DNA of 64,000 nucleotides, taken from JACCTI01 sp038237435 (GTDB lineage Bacteria > Verrucomicrobiota > Verrucomicrobiia > Chthoniobacterales > UBA10450). The notes below the pieces were generated by a model. The model searched no databases, was not told the origin of the DNA, and saw only the letters and a list, made by a program, of their open reading frames with translations. The stretch is taken from NCBI GenBank assembly GCA_038237435.1, contig JBBRYT010000010.1, forward strand, positions 1 through 64,000. The letters run 5' to 3'. This document shows, piece after piece, positions 53,046 to 61,131 of the stretch. Both the position numbers and the translations under genes were made by a program. The stretch's first letter is position 1, and the number at the start of each line of letters is the position of its first letter.

Positions 53046-53103
53046 CGCGGCGGTGATGTGACGTGGATAGCCGCATAGCGCCGCGTCGGGAGACGCCGCC
53101 TAC
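53028..53103. terminator. 25-bp near-perfect inverted repeat between convergent genes
   Basis: The arms at 53028-53052 (GTAGGCGGCGTCTCCTGACG at the start) and 53079-53103 are complementary at 24 of 25 positions, with a 26-base loop. The hairpin includes the stop codons of both convergent genes. It probably ends transcription from both sides, and may also be a dispersed REP-type element. There are no flanking T-runs. Confidence 0.6.
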
Positions 53104-53882
53104 AACGCCGTAAAATATTGCAGCGCTTCATAGACGCCGGCGCCGCAATTTTTCCGGGCGACGTAGCCACCGGCATTGCGCACAGCTTCCTTCACTTCGG
53201 GAATTGCGTTTGCCGGACAGGCGGGAAACTGCGCGTAGCGACCGTCGAGCATGGAAATGTCGTTGTAATGATCGCCGGCCGCGAATGTTTCTTCGCGCGG
53301 GATTTCGAGCAATCGTGCTAACTCCGCCAGAGCTGCTCCCTTGTGATAATCGGCGTGGCAAAAACGGAGATAAACAGTGTTGCGTTGGTAATAAAATTTG
53401 TCGTGCGCGGCGCGCGCTTCGTCGATGAAACGCACAATACGATCCATCTCACCTTCGTCCGACGCGATTAAACCTTCCACGGCCGAGCGGTCGTAAAGGA
53501 CGCGCGCTCGGGTCTGGTGGCTGACGAAATCCAAAACCTCAGCGAGAACGGACGAAGCCGAGGCGAAGAGTTCTGCATGGTCGCGCGCGACCCGCGAGTT
53601 CCAATCGCCAAACGGTTCCCATTTTTCGGCGCCATTACTGGCGGGGCGAAAAACATCTCGTTCACTCGTGAGGATGAAATCGGGATGAACTGGAAATTCG
53701 AAATCAATCAGGCCAGTCTCGAGCAATTGTACGGAACGCCCCGTGTTGATGGCCCAGAGCGCGCCGGCGGTCTGCAATTCGCCAATCAACTTCATGCACT
53801 CGGGATCGAGGACCGGATCGATGTCGTGCGCAACCAGCGTCCCATCGAAGTCGGTGCTGAGAAGACGAATCTGGCTGTCCAC
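53100..53882 (-). CDS. HAD-superfamily phosphatase (Cof/type IIB-like)
   Basis: A 260-residue HAD hydrolase. Motif I is LLSTDFDGTLVAHD, motif II lies in AINTGRS near residue 46, and the C-terminal motif GDHYNDISML near 205 supplies the metal aspartates. A type IIB cap sits between. The sugar-phosphate phosphatase class is likely; the substrate is unknown. Confidence 0.82.
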   Translation of the reverse strand: MDSQIRLLSTDFDGTLVAHDIDPVLDPECMKLIGELQTAGALWAINTGRSVQLLETGLIDFEFPVHPDFILTSERDVFRPASNGAEKWEPFGDWNSRVARDHAELFASASSVLAEVLDFVSHQTRARVLYDRSAVEGLIASDEGEMDRIVRFIDEARAAHDKFYYQRNTVYLRFCHADYHKGAALAELARLLEIPREETFAAGDHYNDISMLDGRYAQFPACPANAIPEVKEAVRNAGGYVARKNCGAGVYEALQYFTAL

Positions 53883-53927
53883 TGCCTAACTTGATTTCTC
53901 GCGCCGGACGCGCAACGTCTTTTCGCG

Positions 53928-54212
53928 ATGAAATCTGCTTACGAACTGGCGATGGAACGGTTGGAGAAAAACAAACCGAGCGTTTCGCTCACGCAGGAGC
54001 AGAAAGAGCAGATCGCCGATATCGACTCGAGTTATCGCGCGAAAATAGCGGAGAAGGAATTATTCCTCAAAGATCAGATCCGCAAAGCGCAGCTGGGTGG
54101 AAAGTTGGAGGAAGCGGAATCGTTGGAGAAGCAACTCTCGGTGGACGTTCGACGTCTGCAGGAAGATTGCGAAGAGAAGAAAGAAAAACTGCGCGCGCAG
54201 TTTGCGAAATAG
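53928..54212 (+). CDS. Small coiled-coil protein
   Basis: A 94-residue highly charged protein, almost entirely heptad-like helix (SLTQEQKEQIADIDSSYRAK, EAESLEKQLSVDVRRLQEDC). It is cytoplasmic, with no signal or membrane helix. I do not recognise the family. ATG 53928 is chosen; an alternative frame upstream is unsupported. An exact motif copy follows 15 bases after the stop (54227). Confidence 0.7.
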   Translation: MKSAYELAMERLEKNKPSVSLTQEQKEQIADIDSSYRAKIAEKELFLKDQIRKAQLGGKLEEAESLEKQLSVDVRRLQEDCEEKKEKLRAQFAK

Positions 54213-54240
54213 CTAAACTTCTAGCACTCGTTAGGCGATT

Positions 54241-54747
54241 TCAGTTTTGGACCGCGACAGGGGGTGCGGCGACGCCGGCTTCTTCGGAAAGAATTTCCAT
54301 CCGCACGCGCGCGATACCTTCGCCGATCATCCCGAGCTCTTTCGCGGCACCTTTGCAAAGATCGATCTTTATGCGGCGGTCGTGGATGCCGCGATCGGTG
54401 ATGCGAACGACAACCGACTTGCCATTGTCCAGGTGAGTGACGCGGACGCGACTCCCGATGGGTAAAAGGTTATGCGCCGCGGTGAATTCGCCCGGACCGG
54501 CGCGTCGATAAGCCAGGGAAAGCAGTGGGACTTCATACCAAGCCGCATTAACTATTCGCCCCGCAGCATGGCCGGTTGATGACGTCGGCGGGGTAGCCTT
54601 TGGTGAAGTCTGCGCGGCTAATGCTTCGCTCTTCGGCACGACGGGCGAGCTCTTACGTTTGCAGCCGCTCACGCCTAGAGAAAAGACAACGCTTACGATG
54701 ATAAGTAGAGTTAGCCAATGTACAGATCTAGCACTCGTTAGGTTCAT
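54241..54747 (-). CDS. rlpA: RlpA-type septal ring lipoprotein
   Basis: A 168-residue lipoprotein with lipobox VSGC near residue 29, a Pro/Ser/Thr linker and a double-psi beta-barrel RlpA domain (about residues 65-155): NAAWYEVPLLSLAYRRAGPG, FTAAHNLLPIGSRVRV and VVVRITDRGIHDRRIKIDL. RlpA cuts peptidoglycan strands lacking stem peptides. No SPOR domain is present. The ATG overlaps the kinase TGA (ATGA). Confidence 0.88.
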   Translation of the reverse strand: MNLTSARSVHWLTLLIIVSVVFSLGVSGCKRKSSPVVPKSEALAAQTSPKATPPTSSTGHAAGRIVNAAWYEVPLLSLAYRRAGPGEFTAAHNLLPIGSRVRVTHLDNGKSVVVRITDRGIHDRRIKIDLCKGAAKELGMIGEGIARVRMEILSEEAGVAAPPVAVQN

Positions 54748-56942
54748 CTAACTGAGACCGCTTGCGAGTGAGCGTGTCCTTCCAGAATATCCCGGACGCG
54801 GCGCGCCAAGGTTTGCGGAGTGAACGGCTTCTGCAGCAGTTCGATTTGTGTGTCCACTACTCCGTGTTCGCTGATGTCGTTATTTGAGTAACCGGAGATA
54901 TAGAGGACGTGGATACCCGGGCGCGCGGTGGTGAGTTTGTCGGCCAGTTCGGGCCCGTTCATGTGAGGCATGATTACATCGGTCACCAGCATATGGATAT
55001 GGCCGTCGAATTCTTCGGCGATGCGGAAGCCTTCGATTCCATCGCTCGCGCAAAGAACATGGTAGCCTTCTTCTTCGAGGACATCGCAAACCAAAGTCCG
55101 CACAATCTCTTCATCTTCGACCACGAGAACCGTTTCAAAATTGCGCGACTTGTCCAAAGGCGGAGCGGGTTGGGTGCGAGCATCGACCGGACGTTTCTCC
55201 AGCGGAAAATAAATGCGAAAGGTGCTGCCTTTGTGTAAGTCGCTTTCGACAGAAATGCCGCCGCCGCTTTGCCGCACAATCCCGTAAACGGTAGCCAAAC
55301 CCAGCCCCGTTCCTTTGCCTGGACCCTTGGTGGTGAAGAAAGGTTCGAAGATATGGGCCTTGGTATTTTCATCCATGCCGGTGCCGGTATCGGCCACAGA
55401 TAATTCCACGTAATCGCCTGCGCCTAACGACATTGAAATTAGGCGCGCTTCTTCTTCTTCCAGATGAACATTTCGCGTCTGAATGGTGAGAGTGCCGCCG
55501 GTCGGCATGGCGTCGCGCGCGTTCACGCCCAGATTCAGAATGACTTGCTCGACCTGACTGGGGTCAGCCATAACACGACCGATCTGCGCCTGCGGATGAG
55601 TCTGCAAATCGAAGCGTTCGCCGATGACGCGGCGCAAAAGTTTTTCCATGTCGATGACCAGCCGGTTTAAGTCAATCACGCGCGGTTGCAAAAGCTGCTT
55701 ACGACTAAAAGCCAGCAGCTGCCGGGTGAGGGAGGCGGCTTGTTGCCCGGCTTTCTGAATTAGATCGGCGTGCTGCCTAACGAGCGGATCGTTAGTCGCT
55801 CGCTCGGTAATCAATTCGGCGTAACCGATAATGGCGGTGAGAAGGTTATTGAAATCGTGCGCGACGCCGCCGGCTAATCGACCGACCGCTTCCATCTTTT
55901 GCGAATGACGCAATTCCGCTTCACTCTTGCGCAGCGCTTCTTCGGTGGCGCGGCGCTCATCCATTTCGCGCAGGAGATTGTCGCGTTGCGCGAAAAATTT
56001 CTGGATGGTGCGCGCCAGTTCACCGAACTCCGAGCTGTCCTCCGCCAAATGTGCGATCGGTTTTGGGTCATCCCGCTGCAAACTCTCCATCGTCTGACGC
56101 AGTGGCCGACTGACCCAACGCACGAGCGAAATTGCGAGGAGGAATAGAAGAACGAGCGAGAAAAGTAAAAGCGAAAGGAGCAAACGCTGGCTCGAACGAT
56201 TTAGTTCTTTGACGACGGCGGATTCATTGCGCACCACGACCTGCGCAAGCGGCTGGCTGTCCCAGCTATTTAAGGTGCGCGAAAAGGCGATCTGGCCATT
56301 TTGCTGGTCGATCACATTCTGTTCCACACGCTCGGTCGGCGGCGCGAGACTGATTTGATTCCCGGTGAACAACGACATCTCGCGCAGGACCGGCTGATTC
56401 CACATACGCCCCGCAAAGCAGAAACCGGCCGGAGGCGACGAGCGCTCAAAATCTTTCGATGGGTGCACCGTCGCTGCCCAGATTTCCAAAAGGCCTTGCG
56501 GGACCTTTGCGAAAAAGTGAGCGAGCTTTTCGTTGGCAAAAATTTTCGGAAAGACCTCGGGCGGAACGGGCCCGTCTGCTTGCGTGAGCTCGATGTTGTT
56601 GGCCGCGTGCACGAGCGTCCCATCCGGCCGGTAAATCCAGAGCGCGTTGGCGTGGAAACTATCCAGGGCCGCTTCGGCCGCATTGTCGCCGAACCACTCC
56701 TGATCGTCGCGTTTGATGGCATCGACCATCGAGTCCCAAGTGGTCGAATCGAAGACCAGCATCTTCAGTGACTGGCCGTGGTAATTCAGGAATTCTTCGA
56801 ACGAGCTATTGCGTTCGCGAAAGCGATCCTCCGCGATCTGGCGGAACTTTCGCTGATCGTAAGTGCGCAGGGTGGCCAGTCCTGCCAAAAAAATCGCCAC
56901 CACCACGATGAGAAGCAGAATGATCTTGGACTGAACTTTCAT
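54744..56942 (-). CDS. Hybrid sensor histidine kinase with CHASE4 and receiver domain
   Basis: A 732-residue membrane kinase. TM1 lies at about residues 8-24, a periplasmic CHASE4-type sensor (FDSTTWDSMVDAIKRDDQEW) at about 50-245, and TM2 at about 253-273. HAMP follows, then HisKA with GGVAHDFNNLLTAIIGYAEL (H362), HATPase_c to about 580, and a C-terminal receiver whose phosphoacceptor aspartate is in LVTDVIMP (about D656). There is no DNA-binding output; the signal probably passes to a separate regulator not seen here. It is translationally coupled to rlpA. Motif copies are at 55422 and 55775. Confidence 0.92.
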   Translation of the reverse strand: MKVQSKIILLLIVVVAIFLAGLATLRTYDQRKFRQIAEDRFRERNSSFEEFLNYHGQSLKMLVFDSTTWDSMVDAIKRDDQEWFGDNAAEAALDSFHANALWIYRPDGTLVHAANNIELTQADGPVPPEVFPKIFANEKLAHFFAKVPQGLLEIWAATVHPSKDFERSSPPAGFCFAGRMWNQPVLREMSLFTGNQISLAPPTERVEQNVIDQQNGQIAFSRTLNSWDSQPLAQVVVRNESAVVKELNRSSQRLLLSLLLFSLVLLFLLAISLVRWVSRPLRQTMESLQRDDPKPIAHLAEDSSEFGELARTIQKFFAQRDNLLREMDERRATEEALRKSEAELRHSQKMEAVGRLAGGVAHDFNNLLTAIIGYAELITERATNDPLVRQHADLIQKAGQQAASLTRQLLAFSRKQLLQPRVIDLNRLVIDMEKLLRRVIGERFDLQTHPQAQIGRVMADPSQVEQVILNLGVNARDAMPTGGTLTIQTRNVHLEEEEARLISMSLGAGDYVELSVADTGTGMDENTKAHIFEPFFTTKGPGKGTGLGLATVYGIVRQSGGGISVESDLHKGSTFRIYFPLEKRPVDARTQPAPPLDKSRNFETVLVVEDEEIVRTLVCDVLEEEGYHVLCASDGIEGFRIAEEFDGHIHMLVTDVIMPHMNGPELADKLTTARPGIHVLYISGYSNNDISEHGVVDTQIELLQKPFTPQTLARRVRDILEGHAHSQAVSVR

Positions 56943-56981
56943 CGGATTTCGTTAGACGGCGGCAAGGTCGAGGCATTCAAG

Positions 56982-57008
56982 GCACCGCGTCTGTTGGATC
57001 GAACCAAT
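56982..57008 (-). other. tRNA 3'-end-like fragment
   Basis: The reverse strand reads TTGGTTCGAT then CCAAC, three extra bases (AGA), and GCGGTGC. This matches the T-arm and acceptor end of the tRNA-Lys at 27001-27073 at nearly every position. The rest of a tRNA is absent. It lies in the 65-base gap between the kinase and the next gene. It may be a remnant of an integration event at a tRNA gene, or chance. Confidence 0.35.
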
Positions 57009-57778
57009 CATTCGCGCAAGCGTTGCTCACTAATCGCGATAATTTTTAAATCATCGCCTTGGGCGCGCAGCGTCCAGAAATTGATCGTCCGGCCCGAGGC
57101 CGTGTGATTCTTGTTTCGCACCTGAAAAGTAATCGGAAATCGCACCACGATTTCGCCTTCTTTGGCGGCGATGAAGTTAATCGGTTCGAGCAACTCGTAT
57201 TTCCGCTGCGGCCAGCGCTTCACGTAATTGGTCACGTCTTTTTGCACGAAAGCGGAATCGACCGTGCCGTGATCAAAATACGCGACCGGATAATCGAAAT
57301 ACTTTGTTTGGGCCGCGATGTCGTCGCTTTCGGAATCGCGCAGATAATTTTGGGCGAGTGATCGAATCCGCTCGGAATTATTTTCCGAAGCGGGCGCTTC
57401 CGCCGGTGACGCTGGGGTGGGAACCGAATCGGGATTTAAGTCCGCTTCTTTCTCCAGCGCGATTCGTTGTTCGGGCGGCAACTCCCTCGCGGCGTCGCTG
57501 CGCAAAATCGGAACGTCAGGCAACGAAGTGCTCTGCGCGATCGCGCCCGATTTCACATTCAACGAGATCGCGGTTTCATCATTGATCGTCCCCGTGACGG
57601 CGAATCCCTTGCGCGCCTGGTAACGCCGCACTGCGTTGTTCAATTCCGGCCGCGCCTGTCCATCGATGTCTCCGAAATAGAGATTCCGTTTTCGCAGTTC
57701 TTCCTGCACCTGCCGCACTTGCTCATCGGCGAAAACGGTCGAGACGACCAGGACGAGTGCTATACAAAGCCAGCGCAT
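57008..57778 (-). CDS. Exported protein with peptidoglycan-binding domain
   Basis: A 256-residue exported protein. The signal peptide ends near residue 17 (STVFA). A PG_binding_1 domain (about 18-78) contains VQEELRKRNLYFGDIDGQAR and LNNAVRRYQARKGFAVTG. A disordered Pro/Ala/Ser linker leads to a C-terminal SnoaL/NTF2-like region (about 140-256; TKYFDYPVAYFDHG and VVRFPITFQVRNKN). It probably attaches to the cell wall; the role of the C-terminal part is unknown. Confidence 0.75.
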   Translation of the reverse strand: MRWLCIALVLVVSTVFADEQVRQVQEELRKRNLYFGDIDGQARPELNNAVRRYQARKGFAVTGTINDETAISLNVKSGAIAQSTSLPDVPILRSDAARELPPEQRIALEKEADLNPDSVPTPASPAEAPASENNSERIRSLAQNYLRDSESDDIAAQTKYFDYPVAYFDHGTVDSAFVQKDVTNYVKRWPQRKYELLEPINFIAAKEGEIVVRFPITFQVRNKNHTASGRTINFWTLRAQGDDLKIIAISEQRLRE

Positions 57779-57834
57779 AAAAAATTAAACCCTTCTCCCC
57801 CAAGCGTAGGACGCTAAGTTCCTTCGTGCGAGAG

Positions 57835-60258
57835 TCATTCGGCGGTTGCTGCCCAAAATTTTTGGAAGGCATTTGGCCAGCTGCGATTAAGGACTTTTTC
57901 GCGCGCACGCGCGGACATTTGCGCTCGCAACTCGGCGTTTTCGGATAACGTCCGAATGCCGCGCGCAAAATCTTCCGCGTCGAGCGCCTTCGTCACGATC
58001 CCATCTACACCGTCCTCCACCAGCTCGTTCGGCCCGCCCAGATTTGAAACAACCACGGGCAAACCCGAAGCCTGCGCTTCGATAACGACATTACCGAAAG
58101 TGTCGGTCGTGCTCGGAAAGACGAAGATATCGGCCGACGCATAAGCCGTCGCTAAATCTTTACCCGCGAGATAGCCGGTAAAAACTGCCTCAGGCAGATT
58201 TGCCGCGAGCGTCTTTGCGTAGGGCCCGTTACCGACGATAAACAATTTCATCGGCGCATTTTCTTCGCGCAGTTTGGTGTAGGCAGCAGCCAGCACATCG
58301 AGATCTTTTTCTTTCGAAACGCGCCCGACATACAAAAGCCTAACGAGTCGTTGCTCGGCGCCTTGCTTTCGGCGTTTCTCGAATCGCTGCCAGAATTTCG
58401 GATCGCGCCGCTCCGGTCCAAATAACTCCGTATCGAGTCCGCGCGGCAGCAATTTTATTTTGTCCGGTTCGATTCCGCGATCGATCCAGCTTTGCCGGTA
58501 TTGCTCGGAGTTCACGAAAACCGTGTCCTGTTGCCCGTAAAGCCAGCGCATGTAACGCCAGCCTAACGACTCCAGGAATTTGTCCTCGGTCAGGATGCGA
58601 ATGTATTCGGGGAAATCGGTGTGATAGATCGCGGTCTTGCGCAGATTGAGCATGTTGGCCGCGAGTAATCCGGTCAGACCGACTGGGCCCGGCGTGCTGA
58701 TGATGATCTCGGTAAACTTCTCGCGCTGGATGTAATCGAGGATTTGCAACACCGGCGGAAAGCTAAGTTTCTGCAGTTCATATTCGGGCAGTTCGAATTC
58801 GCCGATCGGCCGGAAATTTTTGATGCGAACATCTTCAATCGAAAGCTCGCCGCGCGAAGTCACGACGACTAATTCCTCGCCCGCGGCTGCAGCGGCGGCC
58901 GCCATTTTTCGGATCGTGGTAGAGACGCCATTCACATCTTCCAGCGTGTCGGTAAACCAGGCGCGCTTGTTGTTCTGCAATTGCGGCGGGATTCGTCCCA
59001 TCAATTGCCGGCAGATCTCGCGCAGCCACTTACGCGACGGCGCCTGACTGTGAAATCCGTAAATGTAAGGCGCGAGCACCACGAGGATTGGGACCGTTCC
59101 GCTGAGCGCCTGCATCGCTTCGATCACATTTCCGCTCGTCAGTTGGCTGACGAATTTTTCGAAAAAACGAAACGCCAGGCGCTCACAGACGAGATTGGCC
59201 ATGAGAAAGGTGCGGCGCTCGGGTTCATCGACCGCTTCGATTTCCTCCGCCAGCCGCGCCTTCACTTCCGGTTGCGCGAAGTAACCGGAAAGATCTTTCC
59301 AAACGGACACGTTGCCGCGCTTGGCCAGCTCAAAGATTTTTCCCGAGCGCACACCTTGCGCGATGAAGTTTACTTTTTCGCCGAGGGTGAATTCCGTCGG
59401 ATCGCGTCCCTCCATGAAGCGCGCGAACATCGTTTCCACCAAGGGCGCCGCCGCACCGAGCCGCTCTTCGAAGCGATCCTGAATGAAGCAGTAGAGCGTG
59501 TTGTAAAATCCGTGTGAAAGCGCGAGCGGCGTGCCGCCTTTGCCTTTCGCCTCGCAATTTCCCGCGCGCAGATGTTCCAAAAATTCTGCGGGCGATTTCG
59601 CTTTGGGCGTTTCCGTAAATGCCGTCGCGAGAAACTGCCCGCCGTGATCGTCTGAACCGCCGAGTAGAATTTTTCGGTACGGCTCCGCATGAGTCGGTGC
59701 CAGATCATGGCGATTCGCCAGCTCGTCGATCTTACTACTCGTTAGGCCGCTCAGGATTTCCTGGATCAGATCGCTTAACAAAGCGTCGCGCAATCCGTTC
59801 ACGCCTTCGAAGTGTTTAAAGAGAAGGATCAGTCGTTCGAGATGCGTCGCTGCCAGTTTGCCGTTGATGCTGTAGAGCGGATGCGCCACTGCGTGCAGGA
59901 TGTTTTCGCTCTGCAGATATTTTTGCAGATCAAAAATATTCGCCCGCAGTGTCGTGATCTCGGCGTGCTGCGCCTCGGTGATTCCAAAAGCCAGCAAATG
60001 AACTTTGCAGGGATCTTGTGGGAAGTAAGTCGTGATCTGTTCGCTGATGAATGTGTCCGCGCGATCGGCGATTTCGAGACAACCGCTGATCGTGTCGTGG
60101 TCGGTGATAGTGACGAAATCCATCCCGGCCCCGAGGAGTGAAGCGTGCAAGGCGCTCGGGTCGGAGTAGCTGTCGGGAAAATCGAAGCGGCGAAAAAGCC
60201 ATTCCTCCGAGCGCTCGCTATGGCGGGAGTGAACGTGTAAATCGCACCGGCTCATCAC
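57835..60258 (-). CDS. PHP phosphoesterase fused to a family 4 glycosyltransferase
   Basis: An 807-residue two-domain protein. Residues 1-220 form a PHP metal-dependent hydrolase (CDLHVHSRHS, VTITDHDTISG, AVAHPLYS, GGSDDHGG). Residues about 430-800 are a GT4 glycosyltransferase (LYVGRVSKEKDLDVLAAAYT, VFPSSTDTFGNVVIEAQASG, then NLGGPNELVEDGVDGIV). The middle 220-430 is helical and unassigned. The order suggests hydrolysis of a phosphorylated precursor linked to glycosyl transfer, possibly in glycolipid synthesis; that is inference. Motif copies are at 58337, 58561 and 59738. Confidence 0.88.
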   Translation of the reverse strand: MMSRCDLHVHSRHSERSEEWLFRRFDFPDSYSDPSALHASLLGAGMDFVTITDHDTISGCLEIADRADTFISEQITTYFPQDPCKVHLLAFGITEAQHAEITTLRANIFDLQKYLQSENILHAVAHPLYSINGKLAATHLERLILLFKHFEGVNGLRDALLSDLIQEILSGLTSSKIDELANRHDLAPTHAEPYRKILLGGSDDHGGQFLATAFTETPKAKSPAEFLEHLRAGNCEAKGKGGTPLALSHGFYNTLYCFIQDRFEERLGAAAPLVETMFARFMEGRDPTEFTLGEKVNFIAQGVRSGKIFELAKRGNVSVWKDLSGYFAQPEVKARLAEEIEAVDEPERRTFLMANLVCERLAFRFFEKFVSQLTSGNVIEAMQALSGTVPILVVLAPYIYGFHSQAPSRKWLREICRQLMGRIPPQLQNNKRAWFTDTLEDVNGVSTTIRKMAAAAAAAGEELVVVTSRGELSIEDVRIKNFRPIGEFELPEYELQKLSFPPVLQILDYIQREKFTEIIISTPGPVGLTGLLAANMLNLRKTAIYHTDFPEYIRILTEDKFLESLGWRYMRWLYGQQDTVFVNSEQYRQSWIDRGIEPDKIKLLPRGLDTELFGPERRDPKFWQRFEKRRKQGAEQRLVRLLYVGRVSKEKDLDVLAAAYTKLREENAPMKLFIVGNGPYAKTLAANLPEAVFTGYLAGKDLATAYASADIFVFPSTTDTFGNVVIEAQASGLPVVVSNLGGPNELVEDGVDGIVTKALDAEDFARGIRTLSENAELRAQMSARAREKVLNRSWPNAFQKFWAATAE

Positions 60259-60261
60259 TCG

Positions 60262-61104
60262 TTAGGCCGCGTCTCGCTCATTCACCCGCTGTTCCGCAAT
60301 CCAATCGCGATAGGTGGTGAGCGTGCGGGTTTCGGCGAAGCGATCGAGCAATTGCGTAACCTGCGTCCAGATTTCCGCATGTTCGAAGTCCGGCGGATGC
60401 AAGCTGAGTCGGAGTAACGGCCGCTCGGCCAGCAAGCGCGCACAGGTACTGTTCCAAGCCAGGCTGGTGGCGCGCCGCCAACTATTGCGCACGCTGTAAA
60501 CGAGCGAGCGTGCGCGTTCACAGTGACCGGTGCGCAGATCGTGTACACTCGTTAGGCGTGTGGTGTATTCCATCTCCGCATCACGCGCGGCGCGTTCTGC
60601 TTCGGGACTCAGGAGCCAGGCCGGCGCGATGAAACCGCGCGGTCGTAAACCTGCGCGGACGAATTCATCGCGACCGCGCGTAATACGCTCGAGCGCTTCC
60701 TTGTAATCGAGATCGTAAAACTCGCCTTCACCGCTGGTGTAACTGCGCGTGATTATTTTTGCGCGTAACGACTCGTTAGGCCGTCGCGGCCGTTGGTGAA
60801 AATAACCATGCAATACGATTTCGTGCCCGGCCGCTTCCAGATCGCGCAGCCATTGCACAAAGTTGCGATTTTCCATAGCGCGACCGGTGTGATGATAATC
60901 CGGCACGACCAAAATCGAACTGACTCGCACGCCATGATGCGCCAGTTCGTGGACCATTTTTTCCGAGGCAACGCGTGTCGGCGGTGCGACATCGTGTAAT
61001 GAAACGACCAGCGGACTGCGCTGCGTTTGCGCGACGCCGAAAAGCGGGAGAGCAGGAGCAGCGGCGCCGGTCACGACGCACTTTTCGTTCAGCACCGCGC
61101 GCAA
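60262..61104 (-). CDS. DUF2334-type polysaccharide deacetylase
   Basis: A 280-residue protein of the polysaccharide deacetylase superfamily (DUF2334): LVVSLHDVAPPTRVASEKMV, then SILVVPDYHHTGR, HEIVLHGYFHQRPRRP with the metal-binding histidines, and GFIAPAWLLS. It would remove acetyl groups from a sugar. It lies 3 bases upstream of the PHP-glycosyltransferase on the same strand, so the two enzymes probably act on the same glycan. Exact motif copies are at 60548 and 60772, with a third in the junction at 60258. Confidence 0.84.
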   Translation of the reverse strand: MRAVLNEKCVVTGAAAPALPLFGVAQTQRSPLVVSLHDVAPPTRVASEKMVHELAHHGVRVSSILVVPDYHHTGRAMENRNFVQWLRDLEAAGHEIVLHGYFHQRPRRPNESLRAKIITRSYTSGEGEFYDLDYKEALERITRGRDEFVRAGLRPRGFIAPAWLLSPEAERAARDAEMEYTTRLTSVHDLRTGHCERARSLVYSVRNSWRRATSLAWNSTCARLLAERPLLRLSLHPPDFEHAEIWTQVTQLLDRFAETRTLTTYRDWIAEQRVNERDAA

Positions 61105-61131
61105 ACAAGCGCAAAGCGTCCGACTAAGCCG

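Larger units (their letters stand above)
3405..60781. repeat. Dispersed 10-bp word CTCGTTAGGC / GCCTAACGAG (at least 26 exact copies)
   Basis: Forward CTCGTTAGGC starts at 3405, 8055, 10515, 11620, 15442, 27530, 28694, 30391, 31418, 33601, 39657, 51266, 54227, 59738, 60258, 60548 and 60772. The reverse GCCTAACGAG starts at 5717, 10111, 13396, 13769, 31159, 35278, 38951, 55775 and 58337. About 25 further copies differ at one or two positions, mostly first, third or last base (for example 2151, 8722, 9198, 15724, 19327, 21528, 30361, 32459, 39730, 52691, 54734, 58561). Counted by eye; the number is a minimum. The word is not palindromic and sits in coding and non-coding DNA. Confidence 0.93.

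Noticed and set aside
3405..60781. attC cassette array made of the GTTAGGC words
   Set aside because: The copies are solitary, not paired as R'/R'' arms of 60-140 bp hairpins, and most lie inside conserved housekeeping genes.
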